Source: Flavobacteriaceae bacterium
GTDB lineage: Bacteria; Bacteroidota; Bacteroidia; Flavobacteriales; Flavobacteriaceae
NCBI GenBank assembly: GCA_013214065.1
Contig: JABSPK010000004.1
Location: 186,001-250,000, forward strand
Length of the DNA: 64,000 bases
Direction: 5' to 3'
Each line of letters opens with the position of its first letter. Within the stretch, counting starts at the first letter, position 1. A program made the position numbers and the translations under genes. The notes under the pieces were generated by a model. It saw only the letters and a program-made list of their open reading frames with translations. It searched no databases and had not been told where the DNA came from. Below are positions 1 through 6,699 of the stretch, piece by piece.

Positions 1-351
1 TCCGAAAGTTTTTCCAATCCCGATGCGGTCACAACGGATGGTGCGTTCGACATCGAAGTTGCCAATTCACGGGTCAGGATCACTGTTAACGGAATCGCCT
101 TTTTAAAGCTTCGGGGCCGTACCGAAACCCTAGACGTTTTTGTTGCGGCCGGTGATTCAAGAATCGAGGCGGACGACTTGATCGCAAACACCGTACAGGT
201 CAACCATCGGGGGAGCAACGACCTTTTGGTTTATCCCGAATCAACCATCGAAGGGGTGATACGGGGGTATGGTGATGTAATCAGTTTGAACCGCCCGGAT
301 ACCGTTGATGTAGAAGAGCTATTTGAAGGGCGACTTATTTTTAGGGATTGA
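1..351 (+). CDS. C-terminal part of a DUF2807/GIN-domain protein (5' truncated by the window)
   Basis: An open frame runs from base 1 to a TGA at 349-351, giving 116 residues with no start in the window. The residues alternate in short beta strands with Gly/Asp/Asn turns (for example VFVAAGDSRIEADDL and GVIRGYGDVISL), which is the pattern of the DUF2807 head-GIN domain of secreted Bacteroidetes adhesin-like proteins. The upstream signal peptide is not visible. The stop overlaps the ATG of the next gene in a TGATG junction, so the two are probably co-transcribed. Family assignment is by pattern only; the function is unknown. Confidence 0.6.
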   Translation, partial: SESFSNPDAVTTDGAFDIEVANSRVRITVNGIAFLKLRGRTETLDVFVAAGDSRIEADDLIANTVQVNHRGSNDLLVYPESTIEGVIRGYGDVISLNRPDTVDVEELFEGRLIFRD

Positions 352-1448
352 TGGGACCTTTGGAAAACATTCGCAATTGGTTCTTTAAGCCTGCTGAAAA
401 CCAACCCAAGGAGCTTTTAATGGGGGTCGAACATGCGGATGCCGTATTTGGGCAATTGGCGGCGACGAAAGCGCTTCCGGGTTTGTCGGCAACCATAGCC
501 CATCATGGGGAAACGGTACTCCAGAAAGGGTATGGATGGGCTGACATCAATAAGGCATCCAAAATCGACCCGGCCCTGACCTTGTTCCGGGTGGCCAGCA
601 TTTCTAAATGTATCACGGGCTTGGCTTTTGGCAAAATGGTCGAACAAGGTTTGCTGGGCTGGGATGACTCCATCTATGACCATGTGCCGTATTTTCCTAA
701 AAAGAAATGGGATTTCACCCTAAGGCAACTTGCTAGCCATCAAGCGGGAATACGTCCATATCGTGGTAAGGAATTCGGATTGGACCAAGCCCTTTCCATC
801 AAACAAGGGATCGGGGTCTTCCAAGAAGATCCCTTGCTGTTCGAACCGGGTATGGGGTATCAGTATAATTCCTTTGATTTCGTACTCCTGGCCCTCGCGA
901 TGCAAGAAGCAGCGGGCATGCCCTTTGAAGAGTATGTCAAGCAAGAAGTATTGCTGCCATTGGATATGCGACATACCTTGACACCAAAGGAAATCGATCC
1001 TTCGAATGCCAAAGCGATGGAAAGCGCCCTTTTTTATACCAAGCGTTCGGGTAGGGGGTTTCGGGAAGCGATTCCCGTCGATAATTTCTATAAATTGGCC
1101 GGTGGAGGCTATTTGGCCACTAGCGCCGACATCGCGAAATTAGGTCAAGCGGTCTTAGCGGGTAAACTGTTGCGAAGCGACACCTATGCCGTCCTTTTTG
1201 AGGCGGGTTCGGTCAATGGTAGGTCTACCTATTACGGCTTAGGTTTTCAATCGAGTTTCAACCCTTCCGGGTTTCGTTTTGTAGGCCATGTTGGCAATAG
1301 CGTTGGGGCCTACACCAACTTTTTCGTCTTTCCTGATCAAGGGGTGGTCGTTTCGCTCCTGATCAATTGTTCAGATCCAGGGGTGCAAAAAGAGCTTAAT
1401 GGGGCAATTGACTCCGTGTTACAACTATTCAATTCGCACTCGCTATGA
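351..1448 (+). CDS. Serine beta-lactamase-like hydrolase (PBP4*/class C fold)
   Basis: 365 residues from the ATG at 351; an in-frame TTG one codon earlier is less likely. It has the penicillin-binding/class C motifs in order: S83-I-S-K86 (nucleophile and lysine), a PGMGYQYNS segment near 166-174 supplying the tyrosine (the usual YSN reads YNS), and GHVG near residue 310. No convincing signal peptide is seen, so it may be cytoplasmic. Such proteins are serine peptidases or esterases more often than antibiotic-resistance enzymes, and the substrate cannot be told. It overlaps the GIN gene upstream and the Crp/Fnr regulator downstream (ATGA), so the three form an operon. Confidence 0.85.
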   Translation: MGPLENIRNWFFKPAENQPKELLMGVEHADAVFGQLAATKALPGLSATIAHHGETVLQKGYGWADINKASKIDPALTLFRVASISKCITGLAFGKMVEQGLLGWDDSIYDHVPYFPKKKWDFTLRQLASHQAGIRPYRGKEFGLDQALSIKQGIGVFQEDPLLFEPGMGYQYNSFDFVLLALAMQEAAGMPFEEYVKQEVLLPLDMRHTLTPKEIDPSNAKAMESALFYTKRSGRGFREAIPVDNFYKLAGGGYLATSADIAKLGQAVLAGKLLRSDTYAVLFEAGSVNGRSTYYGLGFQSSFNPSGFRFVGHVGNSVGAYTNFFVFPDQGVVVSLLINCSDPGVQKELNGAIDSVLQLFNSHSL

Positions 1449-2041
1449 TTTCGCAAACGCTGTTGGAACGCTATGGGGCCGTCAAAATCCAATTGGATCC
1501 CAAGGAAATACTATTTGACAACGGGAATCAAGCACGCTATTACTTTCAAGTGATTTCCGGAAAGGTCAAAATGAACAACTTCAATAGTGAAGGCAAGGAG
1601 TTCATCCAAGGCATGTTTACTTCCGGAATGGGATTCGGTGAACCCCCTTTGCTGGTCGACCTGAACTATCCGGCCGGTTGCGAAGCTATGGAGAAAAGCT
1701 GTTTATGGCGTCTTTCTTCCGAACGATTCTTCAAGTTGCTTCAAGAGAACCCCGATGCCCATCTTGAACTGACCAAAAGCTTGGCCCATCGCCTGCACTA
1801 TAAGGCTACTATGGCCGCGGAAATATCATCGGAAAATGCCGGACATCGGATCTTGCGGTTGATCGATTATTTAAAGGAGCATGTACATCATAAATCCAAG
1901 GAGGAGGTCTTCATTGTCGATTTATCAAGGCAGCAGCTTGCCGACTTGACCGGACTGCGGGTCGAAACCGTGATCAGAACCGTAAAAGCACTCGAACATC
2001 AAGGGGAGTTACGCTTAAAGGCACACAAGATCATGCGATGA
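1445..2041 (+). CDS. Crp/Fnr-family transcriptional regulator
   Basis: 198 residues. The N-terminal cyclic-nucleotide-binding-type jelly roll (about 15-115, with FQVISGKVKM and GMGFGEPPLL) is followed by a dimerisation helix and a C-terminal winged helix-turn-helix (about 158-195). The recognition helix reads LRVETVIRTV, so the Glu and Arg of the FNR ExxSR motif are kept and the Ser is Ile. There is no N-terminal cysteine cluster, so it is not an oxygen-sensing FNR. The start overlaps the hydrolase stop by four bases. A perfect dyad lies 20 bp past its stop, ahead of a membrane protein and a truncated globin, which suggests that it controls them, possibly in response to NO or low oxygen. The regulatory link is inferred. 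Confidence 0.88.
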   Translation: MISQTLLERYGAVKIQLDPKEILFDNGNQARYYFQVISGKVKMNNFNSEGKEFIQGMFTSGMGFGEPPLLVDLNYPAGCEAMEKSCLWRLSSERFFKLLQENPDAHLELTKSLAHRLHYKATMAAEISSENAGHRILRLIDYLKEHVHHKSKEEVFIVDLSRQQLADLTGLRVETVIRTVKALEHQGELRLKAHKIMR

Positions 2042-2060
2042 TCGGTGAAAATCAGATGGA

Positions 2061-2076
2061 TATGACATAAGTCATA
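2061..2076. promoter_or_regulatory. Putative Crp/Fnr operator, TATGAC-N4-GTCATA
   Basis: A perfect inverted repeat with 6-bp arms (TATGAC/GTCATA) and a 4-bp ATAA spacer, centred at 2068.5. The N4 spacing is that of FNR-type sites. The centre is about 41 bp upstream of the start point expected from the -7 box at 2099-2106, the classical class II activator position. The regulator gene ends 20 bp upstream. Confidence 0.6.
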
Positions 2077-2098
2077 AAATCAAGCTGAGGTGGCGGAA

Positions 2099-2106
2099 TA
2101 CCTTTG
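2099..2106 (+). promoter_or_regulatory. -7 promoter element TACCTTTG for the small membrane protein/globin operon
   Basis: An exact match to the Bacteroidetes TAnnTTTG -7 element, 26 bases before the ATG at 2133. There is no clear -33 TTG, in keeping with an activator-dependent promoter driven from the dyad at 2061-2076. Confidence 0.6.
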
Positions 2107-2132
2107 CTTCATCATCTTTAAACACCAAGATC

Positions 2133-2414
2133 ATGAAGACGTACCTGACCTATCTAGAGGAATTCAAAAGAAACGAAAAAGGATATTCGTCCATTTTCAT
2201 CATCATCCAAAGTTGCTTGGGATCCATCGCCGCCATGTTCATTCTCATGCAGGGCACGAGTATATCCCAGTTGTTTCAATTGTTTTTGGTGACCATCACC
2301 TGCATGGTATTCAACGCCTCCATTTTGTCACAACAAAAACCGAAACTCATTTTTGAACTGTTCTTTATCGGTTTACTGGTCAACACCGTACTTTTATTGT
2401 TGAATAGCTTATAA
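2133..2414 (+). CDS. Small membrane protein of unknown function
   Basis: 93 residues. After a charged N-terminus (about 1-17) come three hydrophobic stretches (about 19-38, 44-62 and 71-92), so it is an integral membrane protein. Its TAA at 2412-2414 directly abuts the ATG of the truncated globin at 2415, so the two are translationally coupled. I do not recognise the family. The shared operon suggests a role linked to the haem protein or to the same stress, but that is inference. Confidence 0.7.
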   Translation: MKTYLTYLEEFKRNEKGYSSIFIIIQSCLGSIAAMFILMQGTSISQLFQLFLVTITCMVFNASILSQQKPKLIFELFFIGLLVNTVLLLLNSL

Positions 2415-2804
2415 ATGGGATTGACCGATATCCAAAACCGTAGGCATATCGATGAGGTGGTGCAAACCTTCTATCGGGAAGTTCGGGCCGATGCGGAACT
2501 AGGGGCGTTTTTCGAAACCGCTATATCCGATTGGCCCGCACATTTAAATCGGATCGCTGACTTCTGGGAATCCCAACTATTTTACACACGCAGCTACATT
2601 GGGAATCCGAAAGCCGTGCATTCTAGACTGGCAGCGGATCATACCGGAGGGATTACCCCGTATCATTTCGGACTGTGGCTTCGGCATTGGATGCAAACCA
2701 TCGATACCGCGTTTGAGGGCCCTAATGCCGACAAGTTAAAGCATGTAGCCCGTGCGATGGGAACCCAACTAATGCTTTCTATCCATAAAACCCAAAAGGA
2801 ATAA
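2415..2804 (+). CDS. Group III truncated haemoglobin
   Basis: 129 residues, the usual length for a TrHb3. It carries the group III landmarks: a B-helix QTFYREV, WPAHLNRIADFW in the E region, and TPYHFGLWLRHW, in which the first His is the likely proximal haem ligand, followed by the conserved WL. The two-on-two globin fold binds haem, and members of this group are linked to NO or O2 chemistry. It is second in an operon behind a small membrane protein and below a Crp/Fnr-type dyad, which supports a role in nitrosative or micro-oxic stress. Confidence 0.88.
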   Translation: MGLTDIQNRRHIDEVVQTFYREVRADAELGAFFETAISDWPAHLNRIADFWESQLFYTRSYIGNPKAVHSRLAADHTGGITPYHFGLWLRHWMQTIDTAFEGPNADKLKHVARAMGTQLMLSIHKTQKE

Positions 2805-2844
2805 GAGTTGGATTTCAATGATCGAATCGCACGGTATTTTGTAA

Positions 2845-2861
2845 AGTAAGGAATCCTTACT
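2845..2861. promoter_or_regulatory. Palindromic operator AGTAAGGA-A-TCCTTACT
   Basis: Perfect 8-bp inverted arms around one central A. The last base is the first base of a perfect -7 box (TATATTTG, 2861-2868), so a bound protein would occupy the -33/-7 spacer and act as a repressor. A second dyad with the same AGGAATCCT core lies at 3155-3167 before the next gene. Confidence 0.65.
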
Positions 2862-2868
2862 ATATTTG
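2861..2868 (+). promoter_or_regulatory. -7 promoter element TATATTTG
   Basis: An exact TAnnTTTG match 33 bases before the ATG at 2902 of the mini-thioredoxin. It directly abuts the palindromic operator. Confidence 0.6.
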
Positions 2869-2901
2869 TTTTGCGATTTTGCACAACTTAAAAAAAACAA
2901 C

Positions 2902-3135
2902 ATGGAACAATCAATTTTTTATCATGCGGGCTGTCCGGTCTGTGTGGAAGCGGAAAATGAAATTTTAGACCTAATCGGTAGTCAGAAAGTACGAGTAGTC
3001 GATTTATCAAAGGATAACGATGCTATCGAAAGGGCGGCATCCTATCAGGTTAAATCCGTTCCCGCCTTGGTCACACCAAAAGGGAATGTGCTTCATATCA
3101 ACTTCGGGGCGTCGTTGGATGATCTGAAAAAGTAA
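2902..3135 (+). CDS. Mini-thioredoxin with a CPVC active site
   Basis: 77 residues from the ATG at 2902. An upstream in-frame TTG at 2866 is rejected because it falls inside the promoter. The protein has a bare thioredoxin/glutaredoxin fold: a beta strand, then C11-P-V-C14, and a cis-proline segment SVPAL near residue 52-56. It has no signal peptide, so it is a cytoplasmic thiol-disulfide protein. It sits alone behind a strong operator and is followed by a second gene with the same operator, so both probably answer one redox or metal signal. The partner is unknown. Confidence 0.8.
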   Translation: MEQSIFYHAGCPVCVEAENEILDLIGSQKVRVVDLSKDNDAIERAASYQVKSVPALVTPKGNVLHINFGASLDDLKK

Positions 3136-3154
3136 AAATTTTTAAATTATAAAG

Positions 3155-3167
3155 TTAGGAATCCTAA
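3155..3167. promoter_or_regulatory. Palindromic operator TTAGGA-A-TCCTAA
   Basis: Perfect 6-bp arms around a central A, ending 11 bases before the ATG at 3179. It shares GTWAGGAATCCTWA with the site at 2845-2861, which indicates one regulator. The nearby MarR-type protein encoded at 4224 is the obvious candidate. Confidence 0.55.
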
Positions 3168-3178
3168 ATATAAAGACA

Positions 3179-3898
3179 ATGCATAAACACAAGTTCTATT
3201 TGGCAATATTGGCCTGTACCGTTTTGGTATCGGCCTGTGCGCAAGAAAACAACAAGAAAAACATTGATTTTCAAATCAAGAAGGTCAAGGTGACCCATCA
3301 TGCTGACCTTGCCGTTACGGTTTGGCAAATGACCTTAGCAGGTACGGCCGGGAAAACCGTTCCTCCGGCAAAGGGCCAATTGGATGGTGCACCGGTCTTA
3401 GGTTATGTGTTTCCAACCAGTTTGGGTGCCTCTGATGTAGGTTTCGGTACAACGGAGGGAATCGTTGCCTTGGCTTTGACTTCGCACCCAGATTTCGACG
3501 ATACGCCGCTTTGGGACGAGAATAGTGATCAAGACTACGATAATGATGGATTGGTCTGGCATCCGCATTGGGTCGTATTGATAAAAGACGAACGGGTTTC
3601 AGGTGGATTTTCAGTCAAGCAATTCAAGCAGGGTGATGATTCGGTGGTTTTACCGAAAACCAATCCGGGGATGCCCATGTATATGGATTCACCCGGGTTT
3701 GGGGTGCGTACCTCGAAACAAACCATCCAGGTGGTCGTTCCTGATTATCGGATCAATCATAAAACCGATTTCAACTATGACGGGGTTACGGCTTTCATGA
3801 AAGTCAATACCTCTGATGATACCCTGCCCTTATTGGGGGTCTATGAAGTTTATGGTGTGGCCAGTGGCGATCTTTCCCTTCCATATCGAGTCGAATAA
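3179..3898 (+). CDS. Predicted secreted lipoprotein of unknown function
   Basis: 239 residues. The N-terminus is a lipoprotein signal (hydrophobic LAILACTVLV, then SAC with the lipobox cysteine at about residue 20). The mature part has a DENSDQDYDNDG loop near 119-130 that looks able to bind Ca2+, and WHPHWV just after it. I do not recognise a named domain. It lies behind a palindromic operator shared with the mini-thioredoxin gene and is followed 4 bp later by a DUF2024 gene, so it belongs to the same inferred regulon. Confidence 0.7.
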   Translation: MHKHKFYLAILACTVLVSACAQENNKKNIDFQIKKVKVTHHADLAVTVWQMTLAGTAGKTVPPAKGQLDGAPVLGYVFPTSLGASDVGFGTTEGIVALALTSHPDFDDTPLWDENSDQDYDNDGLVWHPHWVVLIKDERVSGGFSVKQFKQGDDSVVLPKTNPGMPMYMDSPGFGVRTSKQTIQVVVPDYRINHKTDFNYDGVTAFMKVNTSDDTLPLLGVYEVYGVASGDLSLPYRVE

Positions 3899-3902
3899 TC
3901 TT

Positions 3903-4166
3903 ATGGAAATAGCAGTTTGGGACACCTATGTAGCACGCGCTGGCAACAAGACCATGCACTTTGACATTTTGGTACCTAAGGATGTCATAGACACTGAGAC
4001 GGTATTGCGCTATGGTCGGGATTATTTAAGTGCCAAAGCGTATGAAACGGGTACTTTGACGACTAGCGAATGTCGATTATGCCATATCGCTATGGCCCCT
4101 GAGCCCTTGGCGTTTTCTATTCGCAAGAAAGGATACCATATCATCGAAATCGAGAATTGCGATTAA
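3903..4166 (+). CDS. DUF2024 family protein
   Basis: 87 residues from the ATG at 3903; an in-frame start further upstream would overlap the lipoprotein heavily and is rejected. It matches my knowledge of DUF2024: MEIAVWDTYV at the start, MHFDILVP, RYGRDYL, SECRLCHI and a closing KGYHIIEIENC. The conserved CRLCH could bind metal or be redox-active. The function is unknown. It is 4 bp after the lipoprotein and so shares its transcript. Confidence 0.85.
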   Translation: MEIAVWDTYVARAGNKTMHFDILVPKDVIDTETVLRYGRDYLSAKAYETGTLTTSECRLCHIAMAPEPLAFSIRKKGYHIIEIENCD

Positions 4167-4170
4167 TTTG

Positions 4171-4189
4171 ATAAGGATAGCTAACTTTG
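4171..4189 (+). promoter_or_regulatory. Promoter of the MarR gene with a degenerate operator
   Basis: TAACTTTG at 4182-4189 is an exact TAnnTTTG -7 element 34 bases before the ATG at 4224. The bases 4171-4186 (ATAAGGATAGCTAACT) match 11 of 16 positions of the palindrome at 2845-2861 and overlap the -7 box in a similar place. Weak autoregulation is therefore possible. Confidence 0.4.
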
Positions 4190-4212
4190 CCTGTCGGCCT
4201 AGGCGGACAGGC
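4189..4212. repeat. Palindromic hairpin element in the MarR leader
   Basis: GCCTGTC and GGACAGGC flank a GGCCTAGGC core, so nearly all 24 bases pair in one stem. GCCTGTCGG-type palindromes of this sort are, as I recall, dispersed many times in flavobacterial genomes, so this is probably a REP-like unit. It lies between the -7 box and the start codon and would form a strong 5' leader hairpin. Confidence 0.5.
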
Positions 4213-4223
4213 AATTTAATCTG

Positions 4224-4832
4224 ATGAAGAAAACAGCATTCGATCCCCATTTCCAAGAATCGGACCTTCCGGCAAAGATCGTCGCAGGTTTGGAGCGCGT
4301 TGGGCAAGCGTATAAAGTGCTGTTATGGGATCATGCGAAAAAGATGGGTCTGAGTCCCATCCAAATCCAACTTTTGATTTTCATAGCATATCACCCTGCA
4401 GCATTGAACAAAGTGAGTGGTTTGGCGCGGGAGTTCAATGTTACCAAGCCGACCATCAGTGATGCCATCAAAGTCTTGTTCAAAAAAGGGTTGATCGAGA
4501 AGCACGCTACTAGCGAAGATTCCCGAAGTTATGTCATTGGTCTTTCACCAAAGGGAGCGGCCATCGTATCCGAAACCGAAGCTTTTGCAAATCCGGTTTA
4601 CGAATCCATCGAAGGTTTATCGGTCGAACAGCAAAAGCAGTGGTACCAAATGCTGTCAAAATTGCTCTTTCGATTGAAAAGCAAAAACGTCTTGCAGTTG
4701 CAGCGCATGTGTCAAACCTGCCGTTATTTTGAAAAGTCGGCTGATCGTGCGTACTGCCAACTGTTGGAAAGGCCGTTGACCATTGCTGAAATGCGAATCG
4801 ATTGTTTGGAACACCGACCCCTTGGGCAATGA
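4224..4832 (+). CDS. MarR-family regulator with a C-terminal four-cysteine tail
   Basis: 202 residues. The MarR winged helix lies at about 40-150 (LSPIQIQLLIFI, VTKPTISDAIKVLFKKGLI as recognition region, EDSRSYVIGLSPKG as wing). The extra C-terminal tail of about 45 residues carries C163-x2-C166-x11-C178-x15-C194, ending RIDCLEH. Four spaced cysteines suggest a Zn or Fe-S site, or a thiol switch that controls DNA binding. The upstream thioredoxin and lipoprotein promoters carry matching AGGAATCCT palindromes, making this protein their likely repressor. The ligand and the regulon are inferred. Confidence 0.85.
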   Translation: MKKTAFDPHFQESDLPAKIVAGLERVGQAYKVLLWDHAKKMGLSPIQIQLLIFIAYHPAALNKVSGLAREFNVTKPTISDAIKVLFKKGLIEKHATSEDSRSYVIGLSPKGAAIVSETEAFANPVYESIEGLSVEQQKQWYQMLSKLLFRLKSKNVLQLQRMCQTCRYFEKSADRAYCQLLERPLTIAEMRIDCLEHRPLGQ

Positions 4833-4971
4833 CCTCCGAACCCGCGAAAAGGGGTATCCATCGCTCGAAAAACGCCAATTACCGACAGTTCATCCCAAAA
4901 TACTGCACTTCATAGGAAATTTACCCGAGTTGTCCAGCTTCTCAATACTTTGGAGGGAGATAAGCGTTTCT

Positions 4972-5121
4972 ATGAGAAAAAGTGTACTCTTGTTTTTTCT
5001 TTTATTGGTAGCCATTTTCCTTTGGAAGGTTAGCGAAGTCGCTGAAGAAAATCAATGGAATGAAACTGCCGTTGATGAATTGGTTACCGAATCCAATGAT
5101 GGTAAAATCGCCAAGAACTAG
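4972..5121 (+). CDS. Small single-pass membrane or secreted peptide, hypothetical
   Basis: 49 residues: MRKSVLLFFLLLVAIFLW forms one hydrophobic segment, followed by an acidic, polar tail ending DGKIAKN. A purine-rich GGAGGGAG lies about 14 bases before the ATG, unusual in this genome. The frame stays open upstream to about 4783, but that part overlaps the MarR gene and looks non-coding. I recognise no family, and it could be spurious. Confidence 0.4.
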   Translation: MRKSVLLFFLLLVAIFLWKVSEVAEENQWNETAVDELVTESNDGKIAKN

Positions 5122-5173
5122 GGCCACGTCATCCTTCTGAGCTTGATTTTCGGCAATTAGCCCCCACTTTTAG

Positions 5174-5204
5174 TATCTTCGATTGAAATCCACTTGGTGG
5201 ATTT
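5174..5204 (+). promoter_or_regulatory. -7 element and leader hairpin before the membrane protein
   Basis: TATCTTCG (5174-5181) matches TAnnTTTG at 7 of 8 positions. It is followed by a perfect 8-bp hairpin AAATCCAC-TTG-GTGGATTT (5186-5204), 14 bases before the ATG at 5219. The hairpin has no U-tract, so it is not a terminator. Its role is unknown. Confidence 0.35.
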
Positions 5205-5218
5205 TAAAAGTATACATT

Positions 5219-5878
5219 ATGTTCGTAGGTCATTATGCGGCCGCACTGGCGCTCAAGGGAAAAGAACCGAAAACACCGTTGGGGCCGTTGTTCATTGCGG
5301 TCCAGTTCGTTGATATCCTTTTTTTTCCATTCGCCTTAATGGGGATTGAATCCATAGAATTCGTTCCGGGGTATACCGCCGTAAACGACTTTAAAATGGA
5401 ATTCCCATTTACCCACAGCATCGTCGGAACCTTGTTTTGGTGTCTGGTTTTCGCAACTGTTTATTATGTGCTGGCCGGCCCCAAACGTACAGATCGAAAA
5501 CGGATTGCATGGGTATTGGCGATCGGGGTGGCTTCCCATTGGGTTGCCGATTTGGTCGTACATACCCCTGATTTGCCTATTGTTGTCGGCGAACCGAAGT
5601 TGGGTTTTGGCTTATGGCAGTATAAGGTGGCCACGGTTTGGTTAGAGGCCTTGTTGCTGATCGCCGGATTGGGTTATTATTTGAAGAAAACCACCTCCCG
5701 CTCAAGAACCGGTAAATTCGCGGCCATCGCATTGGTCGCTTTTTTGATCGCAGTGAATTATTTGAATTATTACGTATTGCCGGCCAATAACGACCTGATG
5801 GGTTTAACCGTTTCGGCCTTGGTCACTTACTTTGTACTTGCCGGAATCGCTTTTTGGGTTGACCGGCAGCTGGCGTGA
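5219..5878 (+). CDS. Multi-pass membrane protein, DUF457/YdjM-like
   Basis: 219 residues from the ATG at 5219; an earlier in-frame start would place a Trp-rich stretch inside the leader hairpin. There are about six hydrophobic segments. Conserved-looking polar residues sit in membrane loops: GHYAAAL at the start, FPFTHSIVG, and SHWVADLVVHTPD. This His/Asp pattern resembles the DUF457/YdjM family once described as putative metal-dependent membrane hydrolases; the activity is unproven. The next gene starts 41 bp later. Confidence 0.6.
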   Translation: MFVGHYAAALALKGKEPKTPLGPLFIAVQFVDILFFPFALMGIESIEFVPGYTAVNDFKMEFPFTHSIVGTLFWCLVFATVYYVLAGPKRTDRKRIAWVLAIGVASHWVADLVVHTPDLPIVVGEPKLGFGLWQYKVATVWLEALLLIAGLGYYLKKTTSRSRTGKFAAIALVAFLIAVNYLNYYVLPANNDLMGLTVSALVTYFVLAGIAFWVDRQLA

Positions 5879-5919
5879 TCCCAATGGGGTCAAAGCAGGT
5901 AATTACTAAAAAACACACT

Positions 5920-6633
5920 ATGCCAAGAATCAATTATGTTATCGCCTTGCTATTGGTAGCCTTTCAGTTGGCTGCCCAAGACCGTGAAGGGTCGGCCAAA
6001 GAACTTTTCGGGTTTGAAGACACGGCTTTTCAAGAATTATCCTTATCCGAATGGAAAAAATTCAAGGCCTTCGAGCAAAAATTGGCCGATTCCAAAATGG
6101 CAAGTCCGTCAAAAGAACAACGGTTGATCGGATATGCAAAGGATTCCATCCGTATTCTCGGGGTAAAACTCATGGCGGTAAAGCTCTTGGATGAAAAGGC
6201 CCTGTTGCGAAAGGATATTGCCGAAAATGTCGGTTATTATCAAAATCTTTTGCAAGAGTTGCGGCTAAGTGCGATTCCACCCGTTGAATATGTCTTTTTG
6301 GAAGAAAAGATGGCCCTTTTGAACCAACGCGAATTGGAGCGACAACTAGGTTGGAGCCAAGGATTGAATTTGGCCTTGTTTGGAATTTTGTTGGTTTTGG
6401 GATGGTCGGCCCATCGCTTGATTCGATCGAGAAAGCAAGTCAGGCCCGAACTGAGCAAGCAGGAAATCACGGTGCGCCAGTTGATTTTGGAAGGCAAGAC
6501 CAACAAGGAAATCGCCAATGAGTTGTTTATCAGCTTAAGCACCGTCAAATCGCATATCACCAATATCTACGCCAAGTCGAAAGTCTCGAACCGAAAAGAA
6601 TTAATGCGAATGGGTACGGGTACTAGTACCTAA
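5920..6633 (+). CDS. Membrane-anchored LuxR-type transcriptional regulator
   Basis: 237 residues from the ATG at 5920, chosen because MPRINYVIALLLVAFQLAAQ is a clean signal peptide; a GTG at 5875 is possible. A helical, probably extracytoplasmic region (about 20-145) leads to a single transmembrane segment (LALFGILLVLGWSAHRL), then a C-terminal GerE/LuxR helix-turn-helix (about 180-232: LSKQEITVRQLILEGKTNKE, STVKSHITNIYAK). The DNA-binding part would be cytoplasmic and the sensor periplasmic. It lies 66 bp upstream of an outer-membrane receptor gene, its likely target. Confidence 0.8.
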   Translation: MPRINYVIALLLVAFQLAAQDREGSAKELFGFEDTAFQELSLSEWKKFKAFEQKLADSKMASPSKEQRLIGYAKDSIRILGVKLMAVKLLDEKALLRKDIAENVGYYQNLLQELRLSAIPPVEYVFLEEKMALLNQRELERQLGWSQGLNLALFGILLVLGWSAHRLIRSRKQVRPELSKQEITVRQLILEGKTNKEIANELFISLSTVKSHITNIYAKSKVSNRKELMRMGTGTST

Positions 6634-6699
6634 ATCATACCCCTGCTTTTCGGGTAACCAAGGTCTTCGGCCGTTACTTTGCATCGAAATTCCTTTGAT

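Noticed and set aside
351-1448. True antibiotic-resistance beta-lactamase
   Set aside because: No signal peptide is seen, and the motifs fit the broad PBP4*/esterase-like serine hydrolase group; resistance cannot be inferred.
3816-3902. Frameshift joining the lipoprotein and the DUF2024 protein
   Set aside because: The lipoprotein ends cleanly at 3898 and DUF2024 is complete from its own ATG at 3903, so they are two genes.
5183-5218. Upstream start for the DUF457-like protein
   Set aside because: It would place the start inside the leader hairpin right after the -7 box, and the extra residues look unlike the family; the ATG at 5219 fits better.
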